This document shows, piece after piece, positions 49,492 through 61,322 of a DNA stretch of 64,000 nucleotides. The DNA comes from Leucobacter chromiiresistens (lineage in GTDB: Bacteria > Actinomycetota > Actinomycetes > Actinomycetales > Microbacteriaceae), in NCBI RefSeq assembly GCF_001477055.1, contig NZ_LDRK01000026.1:32155-96154 (forward strand), written 5' to 3'. The notes below the pieces were generated by a model that searched no databases, was not told where the DNA came from, and saw nothing but the letters and a program-made list of their open reading frames with translations. The position numbers and the translations under genes are program-made. Every line of letters starts with the position of its first letter. The first letter of the stretch is position 1.

Positions 49492-50166
49492 ATGAGCGAA
49501 GATCAGAAGCCGGGCCAGACCGGGGCCGACGCGGTCGAACTGCACGAGGGCGCGCCCGCCGAGATCGACGACGCGAAGTCGGCGCCGGAGGATCGGGCCA
49601 CTTCGGGGCCGTTCGATGCTGCGGAAGTGCCCTCGATGCGTCCGTACGTCGACCTGGGTGGCATCAAGGTCGCGCCTCGCGAGGGGCTGCAGCTGCGGCT
49701 CGAGGTCGACGAGCGCGCGAATCGCGTGATCGCCGTCTCCCTCGAGTACGCCGAATCGCTGCTGCAGGTGCAGGCCTTCGCCGCTCCGAAGACGACGGGC
49801 CTCTGGGGCCCGGTGCGGGCCGAGCTGACGCAGCAGATGACCGCCCAGGGCGGCACCGTCGCCGAGGAGCCGGGCGTGCTCGGCCCCGAGCTGCTCGTCG
49901 AGACGCCTGCTCCGGGCGACCAGGGCGGAACGCGCGTAGCCCGCTTCATCGCGGTCGACGGGCCCCGCTGGATGCTCCGCGGCGTGATCATGGGCAAGGC
50001 CGCACGCGACGCCGAGGCTCGCGACCGGGTGATCGAGCTCTTCCGCGAGCTGGTGGTGGTGCGCGGCGAGCAGCCGATGCCGCCGAGCGAGCTGCTGCAG
50101 TTGAAGGTGCCCGCCGGCGTGCAGGGGCAGCGGCAGGCGCCTCCCGCCGGAACGCTGCAGGTGTGA
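49492..50166 (+). CDS. DUF3710 protein
   Basis: A 224-residue soluble protein. An acidic, disordered N-terminus (1 to about 45) precedes a conserved domain with RPYVDLGGIKV, APKTTGLWGPVRAEL and the RFIAVDGPRWMLRGVI block. It belongs to the actinobacterial DUF3710 family that follows dut; function unknown. GAAGGAG lies about ten bases before the ATG. The stop overlaps the start of the DUF3159 gene by four bases (GTGTGA context), so they are coupled. Confidence 0.92.
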   Translation: MSEDQKPGQTGADAVELHEGAPAEIDDAKSAPEDRATSGPFDAAEVPSMRPYVDLGGIKVAPREGLQLRLEVDERANRVIAVSLEYAESLLQVQAFAAPKTTGLWGPVRAELTQQMTAQGGTVAEEPGVLGPELLVETPAPGDQGGTRVARFIAVDGPRWMLRGVIMGKAARDAEARDRVIELFRELVVVRGEQPMPPSELLQLKVPAGVQGQRQAPPAGTLQV

Positions 50167-51026
50167 TCGAAGTGGACGACGGCTCGGCGCGCGACCCGCG
50201 CGACTCGCGCGACCCGCGCGACGGGGAGGAGGCGCACCGGACGCCGCTCACCCCTCCGGCGCCCGAGGCGGCCCCGGAGAGCGGCGCAGCCGACGGGGCG
50301 CGGCCCTTCGGGGGCGCGATCGGGCGCACGGTGCGCGCCGGGATGTCGGGGGAGGCGATCTCCGGTCGCGGCGTGCTCGACGCGATCGGCGGATGGCGCG
50401 GCGTCGCCGAGACGCTCGTTCCCGGGCTCCTCTTCCTCGTCATCTTCACGTTCACGCGCGACGCCCGCGTGTCGGCGATCGCCCCAGCCGCGCTCGCGAT
50501 CCTCGCCGTGATCGTCCGACTGGTGCGGCGCGAGCCGCTCGTCTCGGTGTTCTCGGGCGCCGCAGGCGTCGCAGTCGCGGTCATCGCGACGCTCTTCACC
50601 GGGCGCGGAGCGGACTACTACGTGCCCGGGTTCATCACGAACATCGTCTGGTCGGCGGGTCTGCTGATCTCCATCGCAGTCGGATGGCCGCTCGTCGGGG
50701 TCGCACTCGGAGCACTGCGGGGCGACCTCACGGGGTGGCGCCGCGACCGGTCGCTGAAACGGGTCGCGACCTGGCTGACCCTGCTGTGGAGCGGCCTGTT
50801 CATCGCCCGACTCGCCGTGCAGGTTCCGCTCTACTTCGCGGCGCGCGAGCCCGACGGGATCGCGGCGACGGACGCCCTCGGCATCGCGCGTCTGGTGATG
50901 GGCGTTCCGCTCTTCGCCCTCGTGGTGGTCTTCACCTGGATGGTGCTCAGCAGGCTGTCCGGATCATCAGATGAATCATCGGGGGAATCCCTTACGGAGA
51001 CTGGGCACAACACCCCATCGGCGTGA
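50163..51026 (+). CDS. DUF3159 membrane protein
   Basis: A 287-residue inner-membrane protein with about six hydrophobic segments. Before them is an N-terminal tail of some 60 residues that begins with the charged repeat RDPRDSRDPRD. The conserved region SGRGVLDAIGGWRGVAETLVPGLLFLVIF identifies DUF3159. Function is unknown; the family always occurs downstream of DUF3710. The GTG start overlaps the preceding stop, which fixes it. Confidence 0.9.
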   Translation: MIEVDDGSARDPRDSRDPRDGEEAHRTPLTPPAPEAAPESGAADGARPFGGAIGRTVRAGMSGEAISGRGVLDAIGGWRGVAETLVPGLLFLVIFTFTRDARVSAIAPAALAILAVIVRLVRREPLVSVFSGAAGVAVAVIATLFTGRGADYYVPGFITNIVWSAGLLISIAVGWPLVGVALGALRGDLTGWRRDRSLKRVATWLTLLWSGLFIARLAVQVPLYFAAREPDGIAATDALGIARLVMGVPLFALVVVFTWMVLSRLSGSSDESSGESLTETGHNTPSA

Positions 51027-51050
51027 CATCGGAACGAGTCCTCTCGGGTG

Positions 51051-51072
51051 TAGAATTATCTCGACATCGAGA
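51051..51072 (+). promoter_or_regulatory. acnA promoter with palindromic operator candidate
   Basis: TAGAAT (51051-51056) is a good -10 box. The 14-bp palindrome TCTCGACATCGAGA (51059-51072) begins two bases later and would cover the transcription start, an ideal repressor position. The regulator is unknown; no TetR-type acnR gene lies after acnA here. GGAGGAG at 51079 serves translation. Confidence 0.6.
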
Positions 51073-51089
51073 CACATTGGAGGAGCTCA

Positions 51090-53777
<2,688 letters not shown>

Positions 53778-53793
53778 GTCGACGCGGTACGGA

Positions 53794-53822
53794 TGGGCCC
53801 GGGCGCACTGCGCCCGGGCCCA
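53794..53822 (+). terminator. Terminator after acnA
   Basis: A 13-bp exact stem (TGGGCCCGGGCGC with its complement) and a three-base loop, 16 bases after the acnA stop. Confidence 0.8.
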
Positions 53823-53914
53823 CTCGTCTGTTCGCGTGCGGGCCAGGGGAGCGGCCCCGAGTAGACTGTGGGGATGCTCGCACCCTCCCGGTCGGGCGGA
53901 ACGGAGGTCGGCGG

Positions 53915-55855
53915 GTGGCGATCCTGGATCGAATCCGAGAACCACGTGATCTCGATGCGCTGACGATCGCGGAGTGCGAGCAGCTCGCCGCGGAGATCCG
54001 CGAGTTCCTGATCGCCGCGGTATCGCGCACCGGCGGTCATCTCGGGCCGAACCTCGGCGTCGTGGAGCTCACGATCGCGTTGCACCGCGTGTTCCAGTCG
54101 CCGCGCGATCCGATCGTCTTCGACACCGGGCATCAGAGCTACGTGCACAAGCTGCTCACGGGTCGGCGAGACTTCTCGGCGCTCCGGAGTCGTGGCGGCC
54201 TCGCCGGCTACCCGCAGCGATCGGAGTCGGTGCACGACATCGTCGAGAGCTCGCACGCGTCGAGTTCGCTGAGCTGGGCCGACGGCATCTCGCGCGCCTT
54301 CGCTCGTCGCGCGCAGAGCGATCCGTCCCAGCAGCACCGGCACGTAGTGGCGGTCGTCGGCGATGGCGCGCTCACAGGCGGTATGACTTGGGAGGCGCTG
54401 AACAACATCACCGACGACAACGACCGCAACCTCGTGCTCGTCGTGAACGACAACGGCAGGTCGTACGCTCCCACGATCGGCGGCATGGCGCGGTTCTTGA
54501 ACTCGGTGCGCTCGAAGGGCGCGTACCGCGACCTGCAGGAGGGGAGCGAGAAGTTGTTCTCGCGCCTCGGCACGCCGGGTCGCACCGTCTACCGCGCGGC
54601 GCGCGGGGCGATGCGCGGTCTCGCGAGCCGCGCTTCCGACAACCAGGATCTCTACTCGAACCTCGATATCAAGTATCTCGGTCCGGTCGACGGCCACGAT
54701 CTGCATGCCGTCGAGGAGGTGCTGCGTCAGGCGAAGGGGTACGGGCGGCCGACGCTCGTCCACGTGATCACGGAGAAGGGACGCGGCTACGCACCCGCCG
54801 AGAACGACGTCGCGGACCAGTTCCACGCGATCGGGCAGATCGATCCGGGCAGCGGCGAGCCGGTGGAGGCGGTGACGGGGCGGAGCTGGACGTCGGTGTT
54901 CCGGGAGCGCATCGTCGAGCTCGCCGATGCCGATGAGCGCATCATCGGCATCACGGCCGCCATGCTCGTGCCGACCGGCCTCGACGCTCTCGCCGCCCGG
55001 CACCCCGGCCGGGTCATCGACGTCGGCATCGCCGAGCAGCATGCGGTGACGAGCGCCGCCGGCCTCGCGTACGGCGGGCTGCACCCGGTGGTCGCGGTGT
55101 ACGCGACGTTCATGAACCGCGCCTTCGATCAGCTGCTCATGGATGTCGCCCTGCACCGCGCGGGCGTGACGTTCGTGCTCGATCGGGCGGGCATCACGGG
55201 CCCCGACGGTGCGAGTCACAACGGCGTCTGGGATCTGGCGACGCTGCAGGTGGTTCCGGGAATCCGGATCGCCGCGCCGCGCGACGCCGCGACGCTGTCC
55301 GAAGCGCTCGCGGAGGCCGTGGCGATCGATGATGGGCCGACGGTGCTGCGCTACCCGAAGGGCGCGGTTGGAGCCGATATCACCGCGCTCCGCCGCCTCG
55401 ACGACGGGGTCGACGTGCTGCACGAGTCGGCGGCCGACGGGGGTGGTCAGCGCGATGTGCTGTTCGTCGCGGTGGGTCCGATGGCGGTCGTCGCCATCGA
55501 CGCCGCGCAGCGCCTGGAGGCCGCGGGCATCACGACGACGGTGATCGACCCGCGCTGGGTCGTGCCGGTCGCGGGGTCCGTCGTCGCGGAGGCGGAGCGC
55601 CATCGCCTCGTCATCACGATCGAGGACGGCATCCGCGTCGGCGGCGTCGGCACGCGCATCCGCCAGGCGATGCGTGACGCGGGGGTCGACACGGCGGTCA
55701 GCGAGCTCGGCACGCCGGACGAGTTCCCGGATCACGCCTCCCGCGGCCAGCTTCTCGCCGATGCCGGCCTCACCGCCGATCGCATCGCGGCCTCCGTGAG
55801 CGAGCAGGTGCGCGGGACGCGGGTCCCGGTCGCTCGGCCGCACGAACGCTCCTGA
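53915..55855 (+). CDS. dxs: 1-deoxy-D-xylulose-5-phosphate synthase
   Basis: A 646-residue thiamine-diphosphate enzyme that joins pyruvate and glyceraldehyde 3-phosphate, the first step of the MEP isoprenoid pathway. GHLGPNLGVVELTIALH, the cofactor motif GDGALTGGM (about 148) with NDN, and the transketolase DRAGITGPDG region are intact. The GTG start has GGAGGT upstream. It is separated from acnA by a terminator and ends at a strong bidirectional hairpin. Confidence 0.96.
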   Translation: MAILDRIREPRDLDALTIAECEQLAAEIREFLIAAVSRTGGHLGPNLGVVELTIALHRVFQSPRDPIVFDTGHQSYVHKLLTGRRDFSALRSRGGLAGYPQRSESVHDIVESSHASSSLSWADGISRAFARRAQSDPSQQHRHVVAVVGDGALTGGMTWEALNNITDDNDRNLVLVVNDNGRSYAPTIGGMARFLNSVRSKGAYRDLQEGSEKLFSRLGTPGRTVYRAARGAMRGLASRASDNQDLYSNLDIKYLGPVDGHDLHAVEEVLRQAKGYGRPTLVHVITEKGRGYAPAENDVADQFHAIGQIDPGSGEPVEAVTGRSWTSVFRERIVELADADERIIGITAAMLVPTGLDALAARHPGRVIDVGIAEQHAVTSAAGLAYGGLHPVVAVYATFMNRAFDQLLMDVALHRAGVTFVLDRAGITGPDGASHNGVWDLATLQVVPGIRIAAPRDAATLSEALAEAVAIDDGPTVLRYPKGAVGADITALRRLDDGVDVLHESAADGGGQRDVLFVAVGPMAVVAIDAAQRLEAAGITTTVIDPRWVVPVAGSVVAEAERHRLVITIEDGIRVGGVGTRIRQAMRDAGVDTAVSELGTPDEFPDHASRGQLLADAGLTADRIAASVSEQVRGTRVPVARPHERS

Positions 55856-55913
55856 CGGCCGCGAGCAACGACCCGGGAGCGGACCGCGGCGGGCAGCGAC
55901 GCAGCTCGGCGCA

Positions 55914-55958
55914 GCGCAGCGGGGCGGCCGGGGAGTACCCCGGGCCGCGCCGCTGCGC
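55914..55958. terminator. Shared terminator of dxs and fadB
   Basis: Arms of about 20 bases (GCGCAGCGGGGCGGCCGGGG and near-complement, one mismatch and one bulge) around loop AGTA, between convergent genes. Confidence 0.75.
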
Positions 55959-55974
55959 TCTGTCGGACGGCCGG

Positions 55975-58107
55975 TCAGGCCCCGGCGATGCGGGGCTCGT
56001 GGAACGCGCCGCCGAACGCCCGCTCGCTCGCGCCGGAGCGATCGAGGTACGGAGTCGCGCCGCCCGCCTGGAACGGCCAGCCCGCACCGAGGATCAGACA
56101 CAGATCGATGTCCTCTGCAGCAGCGACGACGTGCTCGTCGAGCATGATCTTGATCTCGCGGGCGAGCTCGTCCTCGACGCGGTGCAGAATCTCCTCCTCG
56201 CCGACGGCGGTCTTGCCGAGCGTCACCGCCTTCTTCCCCGCCTTCGACAGGTCCTCGACCTTGCCGTGCTTCGACTTGACGAGGGGCTCGTCGACGTCGG
56301 CGAGACGGTGCAGATTCTCCGACGCGTAGAAACGGTCGGGGAAGGCGGCGACCATCGTGTCCTGCACGTGCGCGGCGACCTTCCAGCCCACGAGGTCGAT
56401 GAGCTCGAACGGCCCCATCGGCAGCCCGATCGGGGCGAACGCCCGCTCCACGACCGGCAGCGGGGTGCCGGCGTCGAGCGCGCGTGCAGCCTCGCCCATC
56501 ACCTTCGCCAGCAGGCGGTTGACGACGAACCCGGGGCGGTCGGCGGTGATGACCGCGCTCTTGCCGAGCTTCTTCGCGACCACCATGGCCGTGGCCAGCG
56601 TCTCGTCATCGGTCGCCGAGGTGCGCACCACCTCGATGAGCGGCATCACGGCGACGGGGTTGAAGAAGTGGAAGCCCACGAGCCGCTCGGGGTGCTCGAG
56701 GCGCGCGCCGATCTCATCCACGGAGAGCGAGGACGTGTTCGTCGCGAGCACCGCGGTCTCGGGGACGATGGCTTCGATCTCGGCGAAGACCTGCTGCTTC
56801 ACGCCGAGCTCCTCGAACACCGCCTCGATCACCCAGTCGCAGTCGGCGTACTGCGACTTGTCGGTGGTGCCCTGCACGAGGGCCGTGATCTGGTTCGCGT
56901 CGTCGGCGGAGAGGCGGCCCTTCTCGAGCATCTTGTCGATCTCGCCGCGGATGTAGGCGAGTCCCTTGTCGACCCGCGACTGGTCGAGGTCGGTGATCAG
57001 CACGGGCACACGCAGCTTCCGTGCGAAGAGCAGCGCGAACTGACTCGCCATGAGGCCGGCGCCGATCACGCCCACCTTGCGCACCGGCTTCGCGAGCTGC
57101 TCGTCTGGGGCGCCCGCAGGGCGCTTCGCGCGCTTCTGCACGAGGTCGAAGGCGTAGACGGACGCGGCGAACTGGTCGCCCGAGATCAGCTCTGCGAGCG
57201 CCTCGTCCTCCCGTTCGAATCCGCGCGCGAGGTCATTGTCCTTGGCAGCGCTGAGCAGGTCGAGCGCGACGTAGGGGGCGCGAGCTGCCGTGCCGATGCG
57301 CGCCTTGAGGGTCTCTCGGGCGATCTTGATCGCGGCGGGCCACTTCGTGAGCCGCTCGAGCTTGCCCGGTGCGTGCTTGCGCTCCACCTTCTCCGAACCC
57401 GCGATGACGGCATCGGCCCACGCGATCGATCGCTCGAGGAAGCTGGCGGAGCCGAACATCGCGTCGAAGAGGCCCATCTCGAACGCCTGCTTCGGCTTCA
57501 GCATGCGGTTGTTCTTCAACGGGTTCGTGACGATGATCTCGAGCGCCTGCTCGATGCCGATGAGGTTCGGCACGATCGTCGCGCCGCCCCACCCAGGGAT
57601 GATGCCGAGGAAGACCTCGGGGAAGGCGAGCGCGGCGGTCGACGAGTCGAGTGTGCGGTAGTCGCAGTGCAGCGCGATCTCCATCGCGCCGCCGAGTGCG
57701 AGGCCGTTGACGAAGGCGAACGACGGCACACCCAGCTCCCCGAGCTTGCCGAGCACGAAGTGGCCGAACTGCGCCATCAGCCGTGCGTTCTCCTCCGTCG
57801 CGAGGGTGGAGACCTTGGAGAGGTCGGCACCGGCGGCGAAGATGAACGGCTTGCCCGTCACGGCGACGGCATGGATGTCGCCGGCCGCGGCCCGCGCGCG
57901 CAGCGCGTCGAGCACGTCGCCGAGCTCCTGGAGGGTGCGGGGCCCCAGTGTGTTGGGGCGCGTGTGGTCGCGGCCGTTGTCGAGCGTGATGAGGGCGAGC
58001 GTGCCGCCCGAGGGGAGCGCCACGTCCTGCACGAGCGAGCGCGTGACGACCTCGTCCTCGGATGCCGCGATCAGGGGCGAGAAGTCGATGCTGCGGTAGT
58101 CGGTCAT
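55975..58107 (-). CDS. fadB: Fatty-acid oxidation multifunctional protein (enoyl-CoA hydratase / 3-hydroxyacyl-CoA dehydrogenase)
   Basis: A 710-residue protein. The N-terminal crotonase domain (about 1-290) has FIFAAGADLSKV and GLALGGAMEIALH forming the oxyanion hole. A linker leads to the NAD-binding domain with VIGAGLMASQFA near 344 and the HAD signature GFHFFNPVAVMPLIEV. Two C-terminal domains follow. It carries out hydration and oxidation steps of beta-oxidation and should pair with FadA, whose gene ends four bases upstream. The GAGLMA motif is GxGxMx as expected. Confidence 0.93.
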   Translation of the reverse strand: MTDYRSIDFSPLIAASEDEVVTRSLVQDVALPSGGTLALITLDNGRDHTRPNTLGPRTLQELGDVLDALRARAAAGDIHAVAVTGKPFIFAAGADLSKVSTLATEENARLMAQFGHFVLGKLGELGVPSFAFVNGLALGGAMEIALHCDYRTLDSSTAALAFPEVFLGIIPGWGGATIVPNLIGIEQALEIIVTNPLKNNRMLKPKQAFEMGLFDAMFGSASFLERSIAWADAVIAGSEKVERKHAPGKLERLTKWPAAIKIARETLKARIGTAARAPYVALDLLSAAKDNDLARGFEREDEALAELISGDQFAASVYAFDLVQKRAKRPAGAPDEQLAKPVRKVGVIGAGLMASQFALLFARKLRVPVLITDLDQSRVDKGLAYIRGEIDKMLEKGRLSADDANQITALVQGTTDKSQYADCDWVIEAVFEELGVKQQVFAEIEAIVPETAVLATNTSSLSVDEIGARLEHPERLVGFHFFNPVAVMPLIEVVRTSATDDETLATAMVVAKKLGKSAVITADRPGFVVNRLLAKVMGEAARALDAGTPLPVVERAFAPIGLPMGPFELIDLVGWKVAAHVQDTMVAAFPDRFYASENLHRLADVDEPLVKSKHGKVEDLSKAGKKAVTLGKTAVGEEEILHRVEDELAREIKIMLDEHVVAAAEDIDLCLILGAGWPFQAGGATPYLDRSGASERAFGGAFHEPRIAGA

Positions 58108-58110
58108 GGC

Positions 58111-59313
58111 TTACTTGCCCTTCTTTCCGTCGAAGTGGGGGTTCTCCCAGATGGCCGTGCCGCCCTGGCCGAGGCCGACGCACATGGCGGTGACGCCGTA
58201 GCGCACGTCGGGTCGCTGGGCGAACTGGCGGGCGAGCTGCGTCATGAGGCGAACGCCCGACGCGGCGAGCGGGTGGCCGAATGCGATGGCGCCGCCCCAC
58301 GGGTTGACCCGCGGATCGTCGTCGGCGATCCCGAAGTGATCGGTGAAGGAGAGCACCTGCACCGCGAAGGCCTCGTTCAACTCGAAGAGTCCGATGTCGT
58401 CGATGGTGAGCCCGGCTCGCTTGAGCGCCTTCTCGGTCGACGGAACCGGCCCGAGCCCCATGACCTCGGGTTCGACGCCCGCGAACGCGAAGCCGACGAG
58501 ACGCATCTTCGCGGTGAGCCCGAGCTCCTTCGCCGTATCAGCGCCCGCGAGCAGCGAGACGGTGGCGCCGTCGGTCAGCGGCGAGGCGTTGCCGGCGGTC
58601 ACACGGCCGTGCGGCCGGAACGGGGTCTTCAGCGTGGCGAGCCCCTCCATGGTGGTCTCGGGGCGGCGGCCCTGATCCTCCGTGGCGAGACCCCACCCGT
58701 TCTCCGAGCGCGTCGCGACGGGGATGAGGTCCGCCTGGATGTCTCCGCGTTCGTAGGCCGCCTGGACCTTCTGCTGGCTGAGCATGCCGAAGCGATCGGA
58801 GCGCTCCTTGGTGAGCTCGGGGAACCGGTCGTGCAGGCGCTCCGCAGTGATGCCCATGTTCAGCGCGTCGGGGCTCACCAGCTTCTCGGCGACGAAACGC
58901 GGGTTCGGATCGGCATCGAGACCGATCGGATGGCGCCCCATGTGCTCGACTCCGCCCGCGATGGCGACGTCGTACTGGCCCGAGCCGATGGCCGCGCCCA
59001 TGAACGAGGCCACGGTGAGCGCGCCGGCGCACATGCGGTCGAGCGCGAAGCCCGGCACGGTCACCGGGATGCCCGCGAGCATCGATACCGTGCGACCGAG
59101 TGTCAGGCCCTGATCGCCCTGCTGTGTCGTCGCGGCGATGCCCACGTCGTCGATCCGGTCGAGGGGCAGTTGCGGGTTGCGCTCCAGGAGCCCTTGCAGC
59201 GCCTTCACGGCCAGGTCGTCGGCACGCGTTCCCTCGTATATCCCCTTGTCACCCGCCCGACCGAACGGGGTGCGGACACCGTCCACGAACACGACTTCTC
59301 TCATTGCGGCCAC
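58111..59313 (-). CDS. fadA: Acetyl-CoA C-acyltransferase (thiolase)
   Basis: A 400-residue thiolase for the last step of beta-oxidation. The acyl Cys is in LDRMCAGALTV (about residue 93), and the C-terminal catalytic residues are in NPWGGAIAFGHPLAASG and AMCVGLGQG. I chose GTG at 59313, four bases after GGAGG; the ATG three codons later is the alternative. A TAGTAT box at 59356-59351 (minus) is a plausible -10. fadB follows after three bases. This pair sits between dxs and rnd, which are closer in mycobacteria. Confidence 0.94.
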   Translation of the reverse strand: MAAMREVVFVDGVRTPFGRAGDKGIYEGTRADDLAVKALQGLLERNPQLPLDRIDDVGIAATTQQGDQGLTLGRTVSMLAGIPVTVPGFALDRMCAGALTVASFMGAAIGSGQYDVAIAGGVEHMGRHPIGLDADPNPRFVAEKLVSPDALNMGITAERLHDRFPELTKERSDRFGMLSQQKVQAAYERGDIQADLIPVATRSENGWGLATEDQGRRPETTMEGLATLKTPFRPHGRVTAGNASPLTDGATVSLLAGADTAKELGLTAKMRLVGFAFAGVEPEVMGLGPVPSTEKALKRAGLTIDDIGLFELNEAFAVQVLSFTDHFGIADDDPRVNPWGGAIAFGHPLAASGVRLMTQLARQFAQRPDVRYGVTAMCVGLGQGGTAIWENPHFDGKKGK

Positions 59314-59427
59314 TTCGCCTCCATCAGCATTGGTGATCTGCGTCCTTCCCATACTAGAGAGACGCAGTGTCACGGGGAACCGGACCCGCTCCGGGCACCG
59401 ATTCAGCGCCGCAACGACGCGCCTTCG

Positions 59428-60618
59428 TTATGGGAGGTCTACAAATGCGTCTGCGATGATTGGTGCAGTGATGCCAACCTGCCAGTCGCGCGCGCCGAGT
59501 TCGGTCAGCCGCCGCGCGATGTTCTCCGAGGTCGGGTCGGCGGGCGGCCGCCAGACGAGACGGCGCAGCGTGTCCGGGGTGAGCAGGTTCTCCACCGGGA
59601 TGCGTCGCGCCTCGGCTTCCGCGTCGATCGCCGACCGCACGGACTCGAGACGCGCCGCGGCGGCGGGGTCGCGCTGCGCCCAGAACCGGTGATGCGGAAT
59701 CGAGTCCGGGTCCCGGGGCTTCTGGCCCGGGAGATCCTCGGTCGTCTTCCCCCGGAGGATCGCCGCCCACCAGCGCTTCAGCTCCGTGCGACTCGCCCGT
59801 CCCTTGAAATCGCGCAGACGCGCGAGATCGCCGGGAGAGCGCGGGTTCGCGACGGACGCCGCCACGATCGAGGAATCCGGGATCAGCCGCCCGGGCGCGA
59901 CGTCGCGCTCACGCGCGAGCCCGTCCCTGGCCTCCCAGAGCTCGCGGGACAGCGCCAGCGCACGCGGCGTCTTGAGAGCGTGGCTGCCCGAGAGCTTGCG
60001 CCACGGCTCCTCGGGCCGCGGCTTCTCGGGGCGCAGGCGCACCGCCTCGAACTCCTGGACGGCGAAGTCCGTCTTCCCCTGCGCGTCGAGCTCCGCGGCG
60101 ATCACCGAGCGCAGCTCCGGGAGGAGCACGACATCGAGCGCTGCGTACTCCAGCCACTCGGCGGGAAGCGGACGCTGAGACCAGTCCGCAGCCGAGTGCG
60201 CCTTCTCGAGTGCGATGCCGAGGAGCCGTTCGACGATCGCGCCGAGGCCGACCCGCTCGAAGCCGAGCAGTCGCGCTGCCAGTTCGGTATCGAAGATCCG
60301 GGAGGGCACGAGTCCGATGGATGCGAGGCAGGGGAGATCCTGCGACGCCGCATGGAAGATCCACTCCGCGTCCCCGATGGCGCGCTGCAGCGGCGAGAAG
60401 TCGGGAATCCCGATGGGATCGATGAGGAAGGTGCCGGCTTCCGCGCGATGCACCTGCACGAGGTACGCCTCACCGCCGTACCGGAAACCCGAGGCGCGCT
60501 CGGCGTCGACCGCAACCGGGCCCGATCCCGCTGCGAGTGCGCCGGCCGCGGTCGCAAGACCCTCGTCGTCGACGACCATCGTCCATTCGATGTCGAGCTC
60601 CGACTGGGAGACCGTCAT
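59428..60618 (-). CDS. Ribonuclease D-like 3'-5' exonuclease with HRDC domain
   Basis: A 396-residue protein. The DEDD exonuclease domain (about 15-190) has VAVDAERASGFRY (first Asp and Glu), FHAASQDLPCL and the WLEYAALDVVLLPEL tyrosine-aspartate region. An HRDC domain follows (about 215-290, ALALSRELWEARDGLARERDVAPGRLI). It probably trims RNA 3' ends. The ATG at 60618 gives MTVSQSEL; the ribosome site is weak. It starts five bases after the DUF3000 stop, forming an operon also seen in mycobacteria. Confidence 0.92.
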   Translation of the reverse strand: MTVSQSELDIEWTMVVDDEGLATAAGALAAGSGPVAVDAERASGFRYGGEAYLVQVHRAEAGTFLIDPIGIPDFSPLQRAIGDAEWIFHAASQDLPCLASIGLVPSRIFDTELAARLLGFERVGLGAIVERLLGIALEKAHSAADWSQRPLPAEWLEYAALDVVLLPELRSVIAAELDAQGKTDFAVQEFEAVRLRPEKPRPEEPWRKLSGSHALKTPRALALSRELWEARDGLARERDVAPGRLIPDSSIVAASVANPRSPGDLARLRDFKGRASRTELKRWWAAILRGKTTEDLPGQKPRDPDSIPHHRFWAQRDPAAAARLESVRSAIDAEAEARRIPVENLLTPDTLRRLVWRPPADPTSENIARRLTELGARDWQVGITAPIIADAFVDLP

Positions 60619-60623
60619 ACCTG

Positions 60624-61241
60624 TTACCCACCTTCCGCGGCCTGGCGGGATCGCCGTGCCGCGATGGAGTCTATGCCCTCCGCGTGCGGAAGGCCCGCCA
60701 GCAGGCACAGCAGCTCCGACCAGGCCTCCGCATGCACGCCGAACTCCGAGCCCGTCGGAGTCCAGGAGGCCCGCAGTTCGATCTGCGCCGAATCGCCGCG
60801 CGCCTCGAGCGCGCCGAAGCTGCTCGAGAGCGTCTTCGTCGCGGTGCCCGAGAGGTACACGTACTGCGCTCCGCGCGAGTCGAGCGCGTCGACAAGCCAC
60901 GACCAGGCCACATCGGAGATGAACGGGTCCACGCCGATCTCCAGCTCGAGCGGCGCCTGAGCGAAGCAGACGATGCGGAACGGGCCGCCCCACTCGTCGA
61001 CGGCCGAGGCGTCGTGCATGAGGACGATGCGGCCGGCGCCGTACGGCGAGTCGAGCGCGACGTCCGCGGCATCGACGGCACGTCCGCCGCGGGTCACGCC
61101 CGCGGCGAGGGCGATGGACCGGGGAGCGATGCGCTCCGGCGCCGGAATCTCCCGCGACACGAGCTCGTCGCGCAGCCGCGCGCCGCGAAGCTGCTCGGCC
61201 GCCGTGCCGAAGTCGACCGGGGTCCCATTGATGCGTGCCAT
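60624..61241 (-). CDS. DUF3000 protein
   Basis: A 205-residue soluble protein of the actinobacterial DUF3000 family. Signatures are IAPRSIALAAG, GRIVLMHD, WGGPFRIVCFAQAPLE, and RRSRQAAEGG at the end. Function is unknown; its fixed position upstream of the RNase D-like gene suggests a linked role. The start ATG follows a TAGTGT box (61258-61253, minus) by 11 bases, and a GTG one codon upstream would be seven bases from it, so the transcript may be leaderless. Divergent from the hydrolase gene. Confidence 0.9.
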   Translation of the reverse strand: MARINGTPVDFGTAAEQLRGARLRDELVSREIPAPERIAPRSIALAAGVTRGGRAVDAADVALDSPYGAGRIVLMHDASAVDEWGGPFRIVCFAQAPLELEIGVDPFISDVAWSWLVDALDSRGAQYVYLSGTATKTLSSSFGALEARGDSAQIELRASWTPTGSEFGVHAEAWSELLCLLAGLPHAEGIDSIAARRSRQAAEGG

Positions 61242-61322
61242 CACAGTGGCGACACTAGAGTTTGCTGTGAACAACGCGCCGGTGCCACGCCGGGATGCGG
61301 TGAACAGGGGGAGGGAGCCGGG

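Noticed and set aside
50175..50225. Short repeats of GCGCGACCCGCGCGAC as a regulatory repeat
   Set aside because: They lie within the DUF3159 coding frame and simply encode the RDPRDSRDPRD tail.
55999..60960. A 1653-codon plus-strand open frame
   Set aside because: It lies antisense to fadB, fadA and the RNase D-like gene, which are clear matches to their families. It is a by-product of high G+C.
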